Source of the DNA: an uncultured Alistipes sp. | GTDB lineage: Bacteria; Bacteroidota; Bacteroidia; Bacteroidales; Rikenellaceae | Assembly (NCBI GenBank): GCA_910577475.1 | Contig: CAJTLJ010000006.1 | Location: 62,001 to 126,000 of the forward strand | Length of the DNA: 64,000 nucleotides | Direction: 5' to 3' | Shown here: positions 38,437-46,202 of the stretch, piece by piece | Layout: each line of letters begins with the position of its first letter | Numbering within the stretch: the first letter of the stretch is position 1 | Translations under genes and position numbers: made by a program | The notes under the pieces: model-generated | The model's input: only the letters and a program-made list of their open reading frames with translations | What the model was told of the DNA's origin: nothing | Databases searched by the model: none

Positions 38437-41414
38437 GGCTGATTCATTTTTGCGATTCGGGAGCGGGCCTCGGCGACGATGCCGTCGTCGGCCGGCGAAT
38501 AGCCGTCGGCTACGCTCTGATAGGTGGCGCGTGCCTGGAAATTGTCCCCCTGCTTGAGGTAGAGGTCGCCCAACAGCAGGTAGGCGCGGGCCAGCCAATA
38601 GTTGTCGGGCGAGGGCATGTCGGCGAAGTCGAAGATCATCTTCTCGGTCGTCTTGTCGTCGCCCGCGCGGAACTTCGACTCGATGACGCGGTACATCGCT
38701 TCGGCCCCCTCGGCCGTGCGGACCTCCTGGCGCAGCTGTTCGTAGAGCGCCAGCGCCTCCTTTTCTTGTCCGCGTTCGCGCAGGATCGAGGCCCGGGCGA
38801 AGCGGAGCCGACGCAGCGCTTCGGGGGTGGCCTCTTTGCGACTCTCCACGACGTCGCCCGCCGCAAGGATCGCCTCCCGGTCTCCGGCGGCGAGCAGCGC
38901 TCGGACGTAGCGCTCCAGCGCCGCGCCGCGCTCCCGCTCGGTCGGGGCGCACTCGCTCAGCCGTTTGTCGGCCTCGGCGGCGGTGGCGTAGCGCTTTTGG
39001 GCGAAGGCCGCCTCGGAGAGACGCTCCAGCGTCCCGAGGGTGTACTGGTTCTGCCCCTGGGCGGCGAGCTGTTCGAGCGTCTCCAGCTCGCGAAGCTCCT
39101 CCCCGGAGGTGCGGTAGCAGGTGCCGAGGTAGTAGAGGGCGTCGGTGAGGTAGGCCCCCTGCGGGAAGCTCTTCACGTAGCTGCGCAGCGAGCGGGCGGC
39201 ATCCTCGGTCCGGTCGGCCAGGTAGAGCGAGCGGGCGGCGGCGAAGCTCAACGAGTCGCGCGAGCGGGCCGAGAGGTCGCCGTTTCCGCTCCGCTCGGCG
39301 TAGGCGAAATAGCCTTCGGCATTGCCGTCGGCGACGTAGAGTTCGCGGATACCTTCCAGCGCACCGCGAGCCTCGGACGAGGTGGGGGCTGTCTGCACGA
39401 CCCGGTCGTAATACTCCAGCGACCGCTTCCGGTCGCCCAGATTGGCGTAGATCAGGCCCAGGTCGGAGAGGGCCGACGTGCGGTGCGGCGAGTGGGGATA
39501 CTGCCCGACGAACCGTTCCAGCACGGCGGCGCTTTCGCGGTACTGCTCCAGCCCGAGGTGGGTGCGCCCCAGTTCGTAGGCCGCTTCGGCGGCGTAGTCG
39601 CCCCGGTCGGCCGCGACGATGGCCCGCAGCGCCTCGATCTTGCGTGCCGGCTGTCCCAGGATGCCGAGCATCAGGGCGCGCCGGTACTGGGCGTAGTAGC
39701 GCGGAGTGCGGTCGCTCGCGGCGGCGGCCGTGTAACACTGGAGCGCCTGCTCGAACCGGCGGGTGGCGTAGTGGACGTCTCCGCGGCGGTTCAGGGCGTC
39801 GGCCCGGTAGTCGTCGTCCGCGGGGTAGAGCTTCAGAAAGCGGTCGAACTGCTCGCCGGCGGCCGGCATCTGCTTGCGGAGGAAGCGGCAGTAGCCCAGA
39901 TTGTAGTAGGCCAGCGCATATTCGCGCTCCGTGCGGGGAGCCCGGCTCAGGAACCGTTCGTAGAGCTGTGCGGCCGTGTCGTAGCGCCCCTTGCCGAAGG
40001 CGATTTCGCCCTGCCAGAAGGTTGCCAGCGCCACGTAGCGGGGGCTGATGCCGATGGCAGCCGACTCCTGCAGGTCGCGCTGCGCCCCCTCGGCATCGCC
40101 CTGCTCGTAGCGTTTCAGCGCCCGGAAATAGGTGATTTTCTGCAGGGCGGCCCGCATCTCCGCGTCGGGATCGGGCAGGCTCCGGATCGCCTGGTAGGCG
40201 GCGTCGTAATCCTCGGAGTTGTAGTAGGCGGCGGCCAGCAGGATGCGGGCCTCGCCCAGCCGCGGCGAGCGGGGGTAGGAAGCTACGTATTGCCCCAGGA
40301 TGTGAATCGCCTCGCTGAAGCGTCCCCCTCCGAGCTCGTATTGCAGTTTGCCGTAGTTGAAGAGGGCGTCTTCGGCGATTTCATCGTTCAGATGGCGGTC
40401 GGTCGCCATGGCGAAGGCCTGCATCGCCTCCCGCTTGCGCCCCTGACGCAGGTAGCAGTCGGCCAGGTGGTAGGCGGCGTTCTGGGTCAGGGCGTCGTCC
40501 GCTCCGCAGACGCGTCGCAGCGCCTCGGCGGCCGCGTCGCAGCGGGCCAGCCGATAGAGCGAGAACCCCTCGATGTAGGTGATCTCGCGCCCCTCCTCGC
40601 CCTCCGCCTGCCGGTAGGCCTTCACATAGTCGAGCGCCTTTTCGTAGTTTTCGGTGTGGAAATGGGCTTCTGCCATCATGCGCAGCAGGTCCCGCTGCTG
40701 CCGGGGCGAGGCGGTGCGGATCAGCGCGTCGCCGTGGTCGAGGACGTAGGCATAGTTCCGCTGCCGGAACTCCAGCTGCAGCAGGTAGAAAGGGGCCACG
40801 GCCCGGTAGACTTCGCTCCGCATCAGCCGCTCGAATCCCGTTCGGGCCTTTGCATAGTCGCCCCGCGTGTAGTCGATGTAGGATTTGTAGTAGAGGGCGT
40901 GGTCGCCGTATTCGCAGCGCGGATCGATCCGTTCGAAGTAGCGGTAGGCTTCGTCGTAACGGTCGGAGGCAAACTCCAGATAACCCCGCCGGATGTCGTA
41001 TTTCGTCCGGTTGCCGGCGTCGAGGGCGCGGTAGTCGGTCGTCTCGAAGGTCTCGAGGGCTTTGTCGTACCGGCCCGCGGTGCAGTAGTAGGAGGCGCGG
41101 GCGAACCGCACGTCGTTGGCGCGGAACGATCCGGGATGGCGCTTCTCGTAGTCGAGCAGGGCGGTCTCGGCGTCGGGCCGTCCCAGTTCGACGGCGCAGA
41201 CGGCCAGGTAGTAGTCGATCTTTTCGCGGGTCGTCGGGTCGCCGGCTTCGGCCTGGGCGCGCAGCAACTCGTGCCGGGCGTCGGCCCAGTGTCCCCGTTC
41301 GAAGAGGTCTACGCCCCGCCGGTCCTTGTCGTCGGCCGGGGTTTCCTGCGCCCGGACAGAGGCGGACAGAAGTATGAGAATCAGCGCTGAAAGCGCGAAC
41401 GGATGTTTTCGCAT
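38433..41414 (-). CDS. Large periplasmic TPR protein
   Basis: 993 residues. A signal peptide (MRKHPFALSALILILLSASVRA) is followed by TPR repeats over nearly the whole length, more than twenty by eye, such as YFERIDPRCEYGDHALYYKSYIDYTRGDYAKA, GDVHYATRRFEQALQCYTAA and DLGLIYANLGDRKRSLEYYDRV (each shown in part). It is likely a scaffold in the periplasm for the coupled barrel. Similar TPR-barrel pairs are widespread in the phylum, with no firm function known to me. A -7 box lies about 24 bases upstream of the start. Confidence 0.9.
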   Translation of the reverse strand: MRKHPFALSALILILLSASVRAQETPADDKDRRGVDLFERGHWADARHELLRAQAEAGDPTTREKIDYYLAVCAVELGRPDAETALLDYEKRHPGSFRANDVRFARASYYCTAGRYDKALETFETTDYRALDAGNRTKYDIRRGYLEFASDRYDEAYRYFERIDPRCEYGDHALYYKSYIDYTRGDYAKARTGFERLMRSEVYRAVAPFYLLQLEFRQRNYAYVLDHGDALIRTASPRQQRDLLRMMAEAHFHTENYEKALDYVKAYRQAEGEEGREITYIEGFSLYRLARCDAAAEALRRVCGADDALTQNAAYHLADCYLRQGRKREAMQAFAMATDRHLNDEIAEDALFNYGKLQYELGGGRFSEAIHILGQYVASYPRSPRLGEARILLAAAYYNSEDYDAAYQAIRSLPDPDAEMRAALQKITYFRALKRYEQGDAEGAQRDLQESAAIGISPRYVALATFWQGEIAFGKGRYDTAAQLYERFLSRAPRTEREYALAYYNLGYCRFLRKQMPAAGEQFDRFLKLYPADDDYRADALNRRGDVHYATRRFEQALQCYTAAAASDRTPRYYAQYRRALMLGILGQPARKIEALRAIVAADRGDYAAEAAYELGRTHLGLEQYRESAAVLERFVGQYPHSPHRTSALSDLGLIYANLGDRKRSLEYYDRVVQTAPTSSEARGALEGIRELYVADGNAEGYFAYAERSGNGDLSARSRDSLSFAAARSLYLADRTEDAARSLRSYVKSFPQGAYLTDALYYLGTCYRTSGEELRELETLEQLAAQGQNQYTLGTLERLSEAAFAQKRYATAAEADKRLSECAPTERERGAALERYVRALLAAGDREAILAAGDVVESRKEATPEALRRLRFARASILRERGQEKEALALYEQLRQEVRTAEGAEAMYRVIESKFRAGDDKTTEKMIFDFADMPSPDNYWLARAYLLLGDLYLKQGDNFQARATYQSVADGYSPADDGIVAEARSRIAKMNQP

Positions 41415-41437
41415 GGCATCGTCGATTGTTTCACGGG

Positions 41438-41445
41438 CAAATATA
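41438..41445 (-). promoter_or_regulatory. -7 box of the TPR-barrel operon
   Basis: On the minus strand the bases are TATATTTG, matching TAnnTTTG, 23 bases before the TPR start codon. The -33 box is not evident. Confidence 0.5.
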
Positions 41446-41531
41446 CGAAAAAAACGCGAAAGGGGAGGAGGTGTCGGGAACGATTGTTGCTTTGACGGGT
41501 GGAGTATTCATTTCAAAAAATCGAAAAACCT

Positions 41532-41939
41532 ATGACTGAAACGGTAACCATTCGGCTGGATGACGAGAACGATTTCCGCCTGACCAGCCACGAGAATTAT
41601 TGGGCCCTGAACCCGAAGGAGCTCCTGCTGCTGTCGGCCGCCAAGTGCGCCGGCCTGACGCTGCTCTCCTTTCTGAAGAAGGACCGCACGGCCGTGAAGG
41701 GGCTGGAGCTGACCGTGTCGGGCGTGCTGTCGACCCCGACCTTGATGCCCGAGAGCGTCTTCTCGAGCTTCAACGTGATCTACAACCTGGAGTGCACCAC
41801 CCTCGAGGAGCAGACCCGTCTCTCGCGGATCGTGACCCTGACGCACGACAAGTATTGCGGCCTGATGCGGATGCTGCGTATGATCGCTCCCGTCGAGCGC
41901 GAGATCGCCGTGGTGAGCACCGAATCGGCCTTCGCCTAA
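41532..41939 (+). CDS. OsmC/Ohr family peroxiredoxin-like protein
   Basis: 135 residues from the start at 41532 (MTETVTIRLDDEND). The two redox cysteines of the family are Cys39 in LSAAKCAGLTLLSFL and Cys109 in LTHDKYCGLMRML. OsmC/Ohr proteins reduce organic hydroperoxides, using the two Cys, in the cytoplasm. An ATG at 41499 would add 11 residues (MEYSFQKIEKP) that do not belong to the family, so the inner start is preferred. It faces the Cys-rich membrane gene across a shared terminator. Confidence 0.9.
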   Translation: MTETVTIRLDDENDFRLTSHENYWALNPKELLLLSAAKCAGLTLLSFLKKDRTAVKGLELTVSGVLSTPTLMPESVFSSFNVIYNLECTTLEEQTRLSRIVTLTHDKYCGLMRMLRMIAPVEREIAVVSTESAFA

Positions 41940-41954
41940 GGCGGAGCGGACGAG

Positions 41955-41987
41955 AAAAGAGGATCGCTGCTGCGGTCCTCTTTTTCG
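41955..41987. terminator. Bidirectional terminator between osmC-like and Cys-rich membrane genes
   Basis: GAGGATCGC and GCGGTCCTC pair (one T-G) around a short loop, flanked by AAAA on the left and TTTTT on the right. The genes on either side converge. Confidence 0.8.
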
Positions 41988-42001
41988 GTGCGTGCGGCCC
42001 G

Positions 42002-42259
42002 TCAGCGGGTCGGCTCCTCGGCGTGGATGTCGCAGGCCGAACAGTTGCCCGAGCAGCCGGCGTCGGTGCAGTCGGCCGTGCCGTCGTCCGAGCGGGTCTC
42101 CTGCACGGCGCAGCGGATTCCCAGCCGCTGCATGTTCTTGTTGGTCGCAATTTCGGAGTCGATGTCGTGGCCTTTGATCATCAGCGTGAGCGACATGCCG
42201 ATCACGAACAGCAGGACGGCCCCCAGGGCGCAGAGAAATACGATCAACCAGTTCGCCAT
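42002..42259 (-). CDS. Small membrane protein with a cysteine-rich tail
   Basis: 85 residues. One membrane helix at about 3-27 (WLIVFLCALGAVLLFVIGMSL) is followed by a soluble tail that ends in ADCTDAGCSGNCSACD, a C-x4-C-x3-C-x2-C pattern, with one more Cys at IRCAVQ. The pattern suits an Fe-S cluster or other metal. The general plan (one helix and clustered Cys) recalls NqrM, which matures Na+-NQR, but the sequences are not clearly related. It has its own promoter that overlaps the trkA promoter. I do not recognise a named family. Confidence 0.75.
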   Translation of the reverse strand: MANWLIVFLCALGAVLLFVIGMSLTLMIKGHDIDSEIATNKNMQRLGIRCAVQETRSDDGTADCTDAGCSGNCSACDIHAEEPTR

Positions 42260-42289
42260 AATCGTTACTTGAAATAAAACGGTTAAAAT

Positions 42290-42320
42290 TTTGACTTTCC
42301 GCCACAAATATATACATTTG
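42290..42320 (+). promoter_or_regulatory. trkA promoter
   Basis: TTTG at 42290-42293 and TACATTTG at 42313-42320 are separated by exactly 19 bases, the Bacteroidetes consensus. The leader before the trkA start is about 120 bases, in which I see no riboswitch. Confidence 0.7.
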
Positions 42321-42336
42321 TAGGGTATTTTGCAAA
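42305..42336 (-). promoter_or_regulatory. Promoter of the Cys-rich membrane gene
   Basis: On the minus strand TTTG (42333-42336) is followed 20 bases later by TATATTTG (42305-42312). The element overlaps the oppositely directed trkA promoter. Confidence 0.65.
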
Positions 42337-42442
42337 ATTGCGGCCAAAGGATGCCGTTCGGTCGCGAAGTCCGTTTTTTCGGGCCGGAGCGGCCGGGATC
42401 CGGCCGAATACGTACAGGATAAAGGAGAATGAGTTTACGACC

Positions 42443-43783
42443 ATGAGAATCGTGATAGCCGGAGCGGGTGAGATGGGCAGTCACCTGGCCAAGATGTTGA
42501 GCGGAAACGGACATGACATAACCATCGTCGACAAGGACCCCAAGGCGCTCGACGTGGTGGGTTCGCTGGCCGACATCATCACCGTCGAGGGCGACTCGAC
42601 CGCCTTCGCCACCCTGCGCAAGGCCTCGGTGCGCAAGTGCGACCTCTTTATCGCCGTCAACCACGAGGAGAACGACAACGTGGTGGCCGCCACGCTCGCC
42701 AAGCAGCTGGGGGCGAAGAAGTCCATAGCCCGCATCGACAACGAGGAGTATCTGGAGCCCAACAACAAGGAGATCTTCATCGAGATGGGCATCGACTACC
42801 TTTTTTATCCCGAGAAGGTGGCCGCCTCGGAGGTCATCAACCTGCTGGGCCACACCTCCACCACGGAGTACGTCGACTTCTCGAGTGGCAAGCTCTCGCT
42901 GGTGGTCTTCAGGCTCGATCCCGCTTCGTCGCTGATCGGCCGCAAACTCTCGGGCTTCTCCGAGGAGGAGGGGCTGCTGGCCTACCGCACGGTGGCGATC
43001 AGCCGCGGCGGGCAGACCATCATCCCCCGGCCCGACGAGTGCTTCATGGGGGGCGATACGGTCTACGTGATTGCGCGGCAGGATGCCGTGCGCGAGGTGA
43101 TGGAGTTCTCCGGACAATCCTCCATCGAGATCAAGAACATGATGATTCTGGGCGGATCGCGGATCGGCATACAGATTGCTTCTGCCTTGCAGGACGACGT
43201 GAACGTGAAACTGGTGGACTACAGCGCCGACTGGGCCTATCGGCTGGCGGAGGTGCTGGAGCGCACGCTCATTATCAACGAGGACGGCCGCAACACGGAG
43301 GCGATGATGGAGGAGGGGCTCTCGAACATGGATGCTTTCGTCGCCGTCACCGGCCGCAGCGAGACCAACATCCTCACGGCCATGCTGGCCAAGCGGCTGG
43401 GGGTGAAGAAGGTGATTGCCGAGGTGGAGAATATGAACTACATCAACCTGGCCGAGAGCATCGGAATCGACACGATCATCAACAAGAAGCTGGTGACGGC
43501 GTCGAACATCTTCCGGTTCACGATGTCGACCGACGTACAGGCCATCAAGTGCCTTACGGGCAGCGATGCCGAGGTGCTGGAGTTCATCGTCAAGCCCAAC
43601 TCGCCCGCCACGAAGAGCCGCATCCGCGATATGGATTTCCCGGACGACGCCATCATCGGCGGCATCGTGCGGGGCGACAAGGTCTTCATCGCGGTGGGGA
43701 ATACCGAGATCAACGCCTACGACCGGGTGGTGGTCTTCGCCATGCGGGGCTCGGTGGGCCGGGTAGGGTATTACTTTAATTAG
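42443..43783 (+). CDS. trkA: Trk potassium transport regulatory NAD-binding protein TrkA
   Basis: 446 residues with two repeats, each an RCK_N Rossmann domain and an RCK_C domain. The first begins MRIVIAGAGEMGSHLAKMLS and the second NMMILGGSRIGIQIASAL; the RCK_C parts are at about 140-225 and 365-446. TrkA binds NAD(H) and gates the TrkH/TrkG potassium channel from the cytoplasm. No trkH is in the window. The start at 42443 matches the family N-terminus and is preceded by AAAGGAG some 15 bases upstream. The GH3-type synthetase follows by 29 bases. Confidence 0.95.
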   Translation: MRIVIAGAGEMGSHLAKMLSGNGHDITIVDKDPKALDVVGSLADIITVEGDSTAFATLRKASVRKCDLFIAVNHEENDNVVAATLAKQLGAKKSIARIDNEEYLEPNNKEIFIEMGIDYLFYPEKVAASEVINLLGHTSTTEYVDFSSGKLSLVVFRLDPASSLIGRKLSGFSEEEGLLAYRTVAISRGGQTIIPRPDECFMGGDTVYVIARQDAVREVMEFSGQSSIEIKNMMILGGSRIGIQIASALQDDVNVKLVDYSADWAYRLAEVLERTLIINEDGRNTEAMMEEGLSNMDAFVAVTGRSETNILTAMLAKRLGVKKVIAEVENMNYINLAESIGIDTIINKKLVTASNIFRFTMSTDVQAIKCLTGSDAEVLEFIVKPNSPATKSRIRDMDFPDDAIIGGIVRGDKVFIAVGNTEINAYDRVVVFAMRGSVGRVGYYFN

Positions 43784-43812
43784 AAACGATCAGAAATTCG
43801 AATTACGGGCTT

Positions 43813-45297
43813 ATGGCTCTTCGAAGCAACATATTGCGTACGCTTTTCTCGCTGCGGCTGCGGAAGATCGACCGGTTCCGGCGACATCCGGCTGCCACGC
43901 AGCGCGAGATGCTGCACCGGTGCCTTGCCGACGGCTCCGCCACCGCCTTCGGCCGGGAGTTCGGCCTGCAGGCCGGGTGGGACTACGAACGTTTCGCCAG
44001 GGCGGTGCCGGCCTTCGACTACGAGCGGTTCAAACCTTACGTCGAGCGGATGATGCGGGGCGAGCGGAGCGTGACGGCGCCGGGGCGGGTGGACGCTTTC
44101 GCCCGCTCGTCCGGAACGACCTCCGACCGCAGCAAGTATATTCCCGTCACCGGCCGCTCGATCATCGAGAACCATACGCGCGGCATGCGCGACGTCGTGT
44201 CGCTCTATCACGCTTCGACCCCCGGGTCGAGGGTGCTCGACGGCCGCATCCTGACGCTGGGCGGTTCGTGCCGCACGGAGCAGGGCAATCTGGTGGGCGA
44301 CCTCTCGGCCGTGCTGCTCTATCGCACGGCGCGGTGGAGCCGGCTGCTCTGCACCCCGCCGGCCGCCGAGGCGCTGATCCCCGATTTCGACGCGAAGTGC
44401 GAGGCCATCTGCCGGAGCTGTTCGCGGGAGGATGTGCGGGCCTTTACCGGCGTGCCGTCGTGGAATCTGGAGCTCATGCGCCGCATCGTGGCCTTTACCG
44501 GCCGGGCGAACCTGCGGGAGGTGTGGCCCAATCTGGAGTGCTTCGCCCACGGGGGCGTCTCGTTCGCTCCCTATCGGGATGCTTTCGAGGAGCTGATCCC
44601 CGGCGGCATGCGCTACATGGAGACCTACAACGCCTCGGAGGGATTTTTCGCCATCGCCGACGACCCCGCACGGGACGACATGCTGCTGATGCTCGATTAC
44701 GGCACCTTCTACGAGTTCCGCCGCGGCACGGAGATCGTGCCGCTGGAGGGGGTTCGTGCGGGCGAGACCTACGCGATGCTGGTTACCTCCGACAACGGAC
44801 TGTGGCGCTATGAGATCGGCGACACGGTGACCTTCACCTCGACCGATCCCTATCGGATCCGCTTCGCGGGACGGACGCGCCAGTTCCTGAACGTCTTCGG
44901 CGAGGAGGTGATCGTGGACAATGCCGAGCGTGCCCTGACCGAGGCCTGCCGCCGAACCGGAGCGCAGGTCGAGGAGTATACGGTGGCGCCCCGATTCATG
45001 ACCCTGGAGCGCTCCGGAGCGCACGAGTGGTGGGTGGAGTTCCGCCGCGAGCCCGACGACCGGGAGCGGTTCGCCGGGGAGCTGGACGAGGCGCTGCGCC
45101 GGATCAACTCCGATTACGACGCCAAACGCCGGACTACCCTCGAAAGGCTTTCGCTCAACGTGATGGCACCGGGGAGCTTCCTGAGATGGATGCGCCGGAC
45201 GGGAAAGAACAAGGTGCCCCGCATGGCCGGTGACCGGCGCGTGGCCGAGGAGATCGCGCGAATCGCCGCCTCGCCGTTGCGGGCGGAGGGGCGATAA
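43813..45297 (+). CDS. GH3 auxin-responsive promoter family protein (acyl-amido synthetase-like)
   Basis: 494 residues. It belongs to the GH3 adenylating enzyme family, named from plants and unrelated to glycoside hydrolase family 3. The ATP loop is FARSSGTTSDRSKYIP, the central motif YNASEGFFAI, and the motif before the C-terminal domain is LWRYEIGDTVTFTS. Plant relatives join amino acids to acyl acids through an acyl-AMP. Bacterial substrates are unknown. The N-terminus (RSNILRTLFSLRLRKIDRFRRHP) is basic. It follows trkA on the same strand, with a repeat-bearing gap after it. Confidence 0.9.
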   Translation: MALRSNILRTLFSLRLRKIDRFRRHPAATQREMLHRCLADGSATAFGREFGLQAGWDYERFARAVPAFDYERFKPYVERMMRGERSVTAPGRVDAFARSSGTTSDRSKYIPVTGRSIIENHTRGMRDVVSLYHASTPGSRVLDGRILTLGGSCRTEQGNLVGDLSAVLLYRTARWSRLLCTPPAAEALIPDFDAKCEAICRSCSREDVRAFTGVPSWNLELMRRIVAFTGRANLREVWPNLECFAHGGVSFAPYRDAFEELIPGGMRYMETYNASEGFFAIADDPARDDMLLMLDYGTFYEFRRGTEIVPLEGVRAGETYAMLVTSDNGLWRYEIGDTVTFTSTDPYRIRFAGRTRQFLNVFGEEVIVDNAERALTEACRRTGAQVEEYTVAPRFMTLERSGAHEWWVEFRREPDDRERFAGELDEALRRINSDYDAKRRTTLERLSLNVMAPGSFLRWMRRTGKNKVPRMAGDRRVAEEIARIAASPLRAEGR

Positions 45298-45312
45298 GGC
45301 ACGGCCGACGGG

Positions 45313-45377
45313 CGTGGGGCTTCAGCGGCCGGAACCGTAACACAAGAAATAAAGACGTAATAACGATAATTAAACCC
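45313..45377 (+). repeat. 65-base direct repeat, copy 1
   Basis: The 65 bases starting CGTGGGGCTTCAGCGG recur at 45509-45573, 196 bases away. Similarity extends imperfectly a further 15 bases upstream (GGCACGGCC). The copy follows the stop of the GH3 family gene by 15 bases. The 131 bases between the copies hold the palindrome CCCTCCCCGGGGGAGGG and no gene. Confidence 0.85.
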
Positions 45378-45508
45378 CGCGTTCGGATTTGCTGGAGCGA
45401 GCCATCCGGACGATGCGCGAAACGGTACGGAGCGGAATAGGCCGGCGTCCGGTCCCTCCCCGGGGGAGGGCAGGGGTGGGGTCGGCACTTGCTGGCACGG
45501 CCAAAGGC

Positions 45509-45573
45509 CGTGGGGCTTCAGCGGCCGGAACCGTAACACAAGAAATAAAGACGTAATAACGATAATTAAACCC
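45509..45573 (+). repeat. 65-base direct repeat, copy 2
   Basis: Identical to 45313-45377. It ends eight bases before the deoxynucleoside kinase start, so it forms that gene's 5' leader. Confidence 0.85.
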
Positions 45574-45581
45574 AATACCCA

Positions 45582-46202
45582 ATGTATATCGCAATAGCGG
45601 GCAATATCGGCAGCGGTAAGACGACCCTGACCGAGATTCTGACGGAGCGTTACGGCGCCAGGGCCTATTATGAAGAGACGAACAATCCCTATATCGGTGA
45701 TTTTTACGAGGATATGAAGCGCTGGTCGTTCCAGTTGCAGATCTCCTTTCTCGGCAGCCGTATCGAGCAGACGATGGACATGCTCAACAACGCCTCGGGG
45801 GATATCTTCCAGGACCGCACGATCTACGAGGATGCCCATATCTTCGCGGACAACCTCCACCGGATGGGGCTTATGTCGGCGCGCGACATCGAGACCTACA
45901 TGCGTATCTTCCAGCTGGTGACCCATCTCGTGCCGCAGCCCGATCTGCTGATCTATCTGCGGGCGAGCGTCCCGACGCTGATCTCGCAGATCCGCCGCCG
46001 CGGCCGCGAATACGAGATGAACATCGACGAGGCCTATCTCGAACGGTTGAACAGGAAGTACGAAAACTGGATCGAGCATATCTATAAAGGTAGGGTGCTT
46101 GTCATCGACAAGGACAAGGAGGATTACGTGGCCGATCCGGGCGTGCTGGATCGCGTATGTGCGGAGTTGGACGCCCTGAAGGCGCAAGAGCGGAGATCAT
46201 GA
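45582..46202 (+). CDS. Deoxynucleoside kinase
   Basis: 206 residues. P-loop GNIGSGKTT at residues 7-15, EETNNPYIGDFYED for the substrate base, and the lid-like QDRTIYEDAHIF mark the deoxyadenosine/deoxyguanosine kinase family, which salvages deoxynucleosides in the cytoplasm. SQIRRRGREYE is the arginine-rich lid. Which base it prefers cannot be told. Its stop overlaps the start of the methyltransferase as ATGA, so the two are coupled. A 65-base repeat forms its upstream leader. Confidence 0.94.
   Translation: MYIAIAGNIGSGKTTLTEILTERYGARAYYEETNNPYIGDFYEDMKRWSFQLQISFLGSRIEQTMDMLNNASGDIFQDRTIYEDAHIFADNLHRMGLMSARDIETYMRIFQLVTHLVPQPDLLIYLRASVPTLISQIRRRGREYEMNIDEAYLERLNRKYENWIEHIYKGRVLVIDKDKEDYVADPGVLDRVCAELDALKAQERRS

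Noticed and set aside
42321..42442. A riboswitch in the trkA leader
   Set aside because: About 120 bases are available, but I found no known potassium or c-di-AMP riboswitch core, only weak GC-rich hairpins.
42429..42446. A five-codon frame (MSLRP) that overlaps the trkA start as ATGA
   Set aside because: It is too short to weigh, and the AAAGGAG before it lies too near its ATG. It may be chance.
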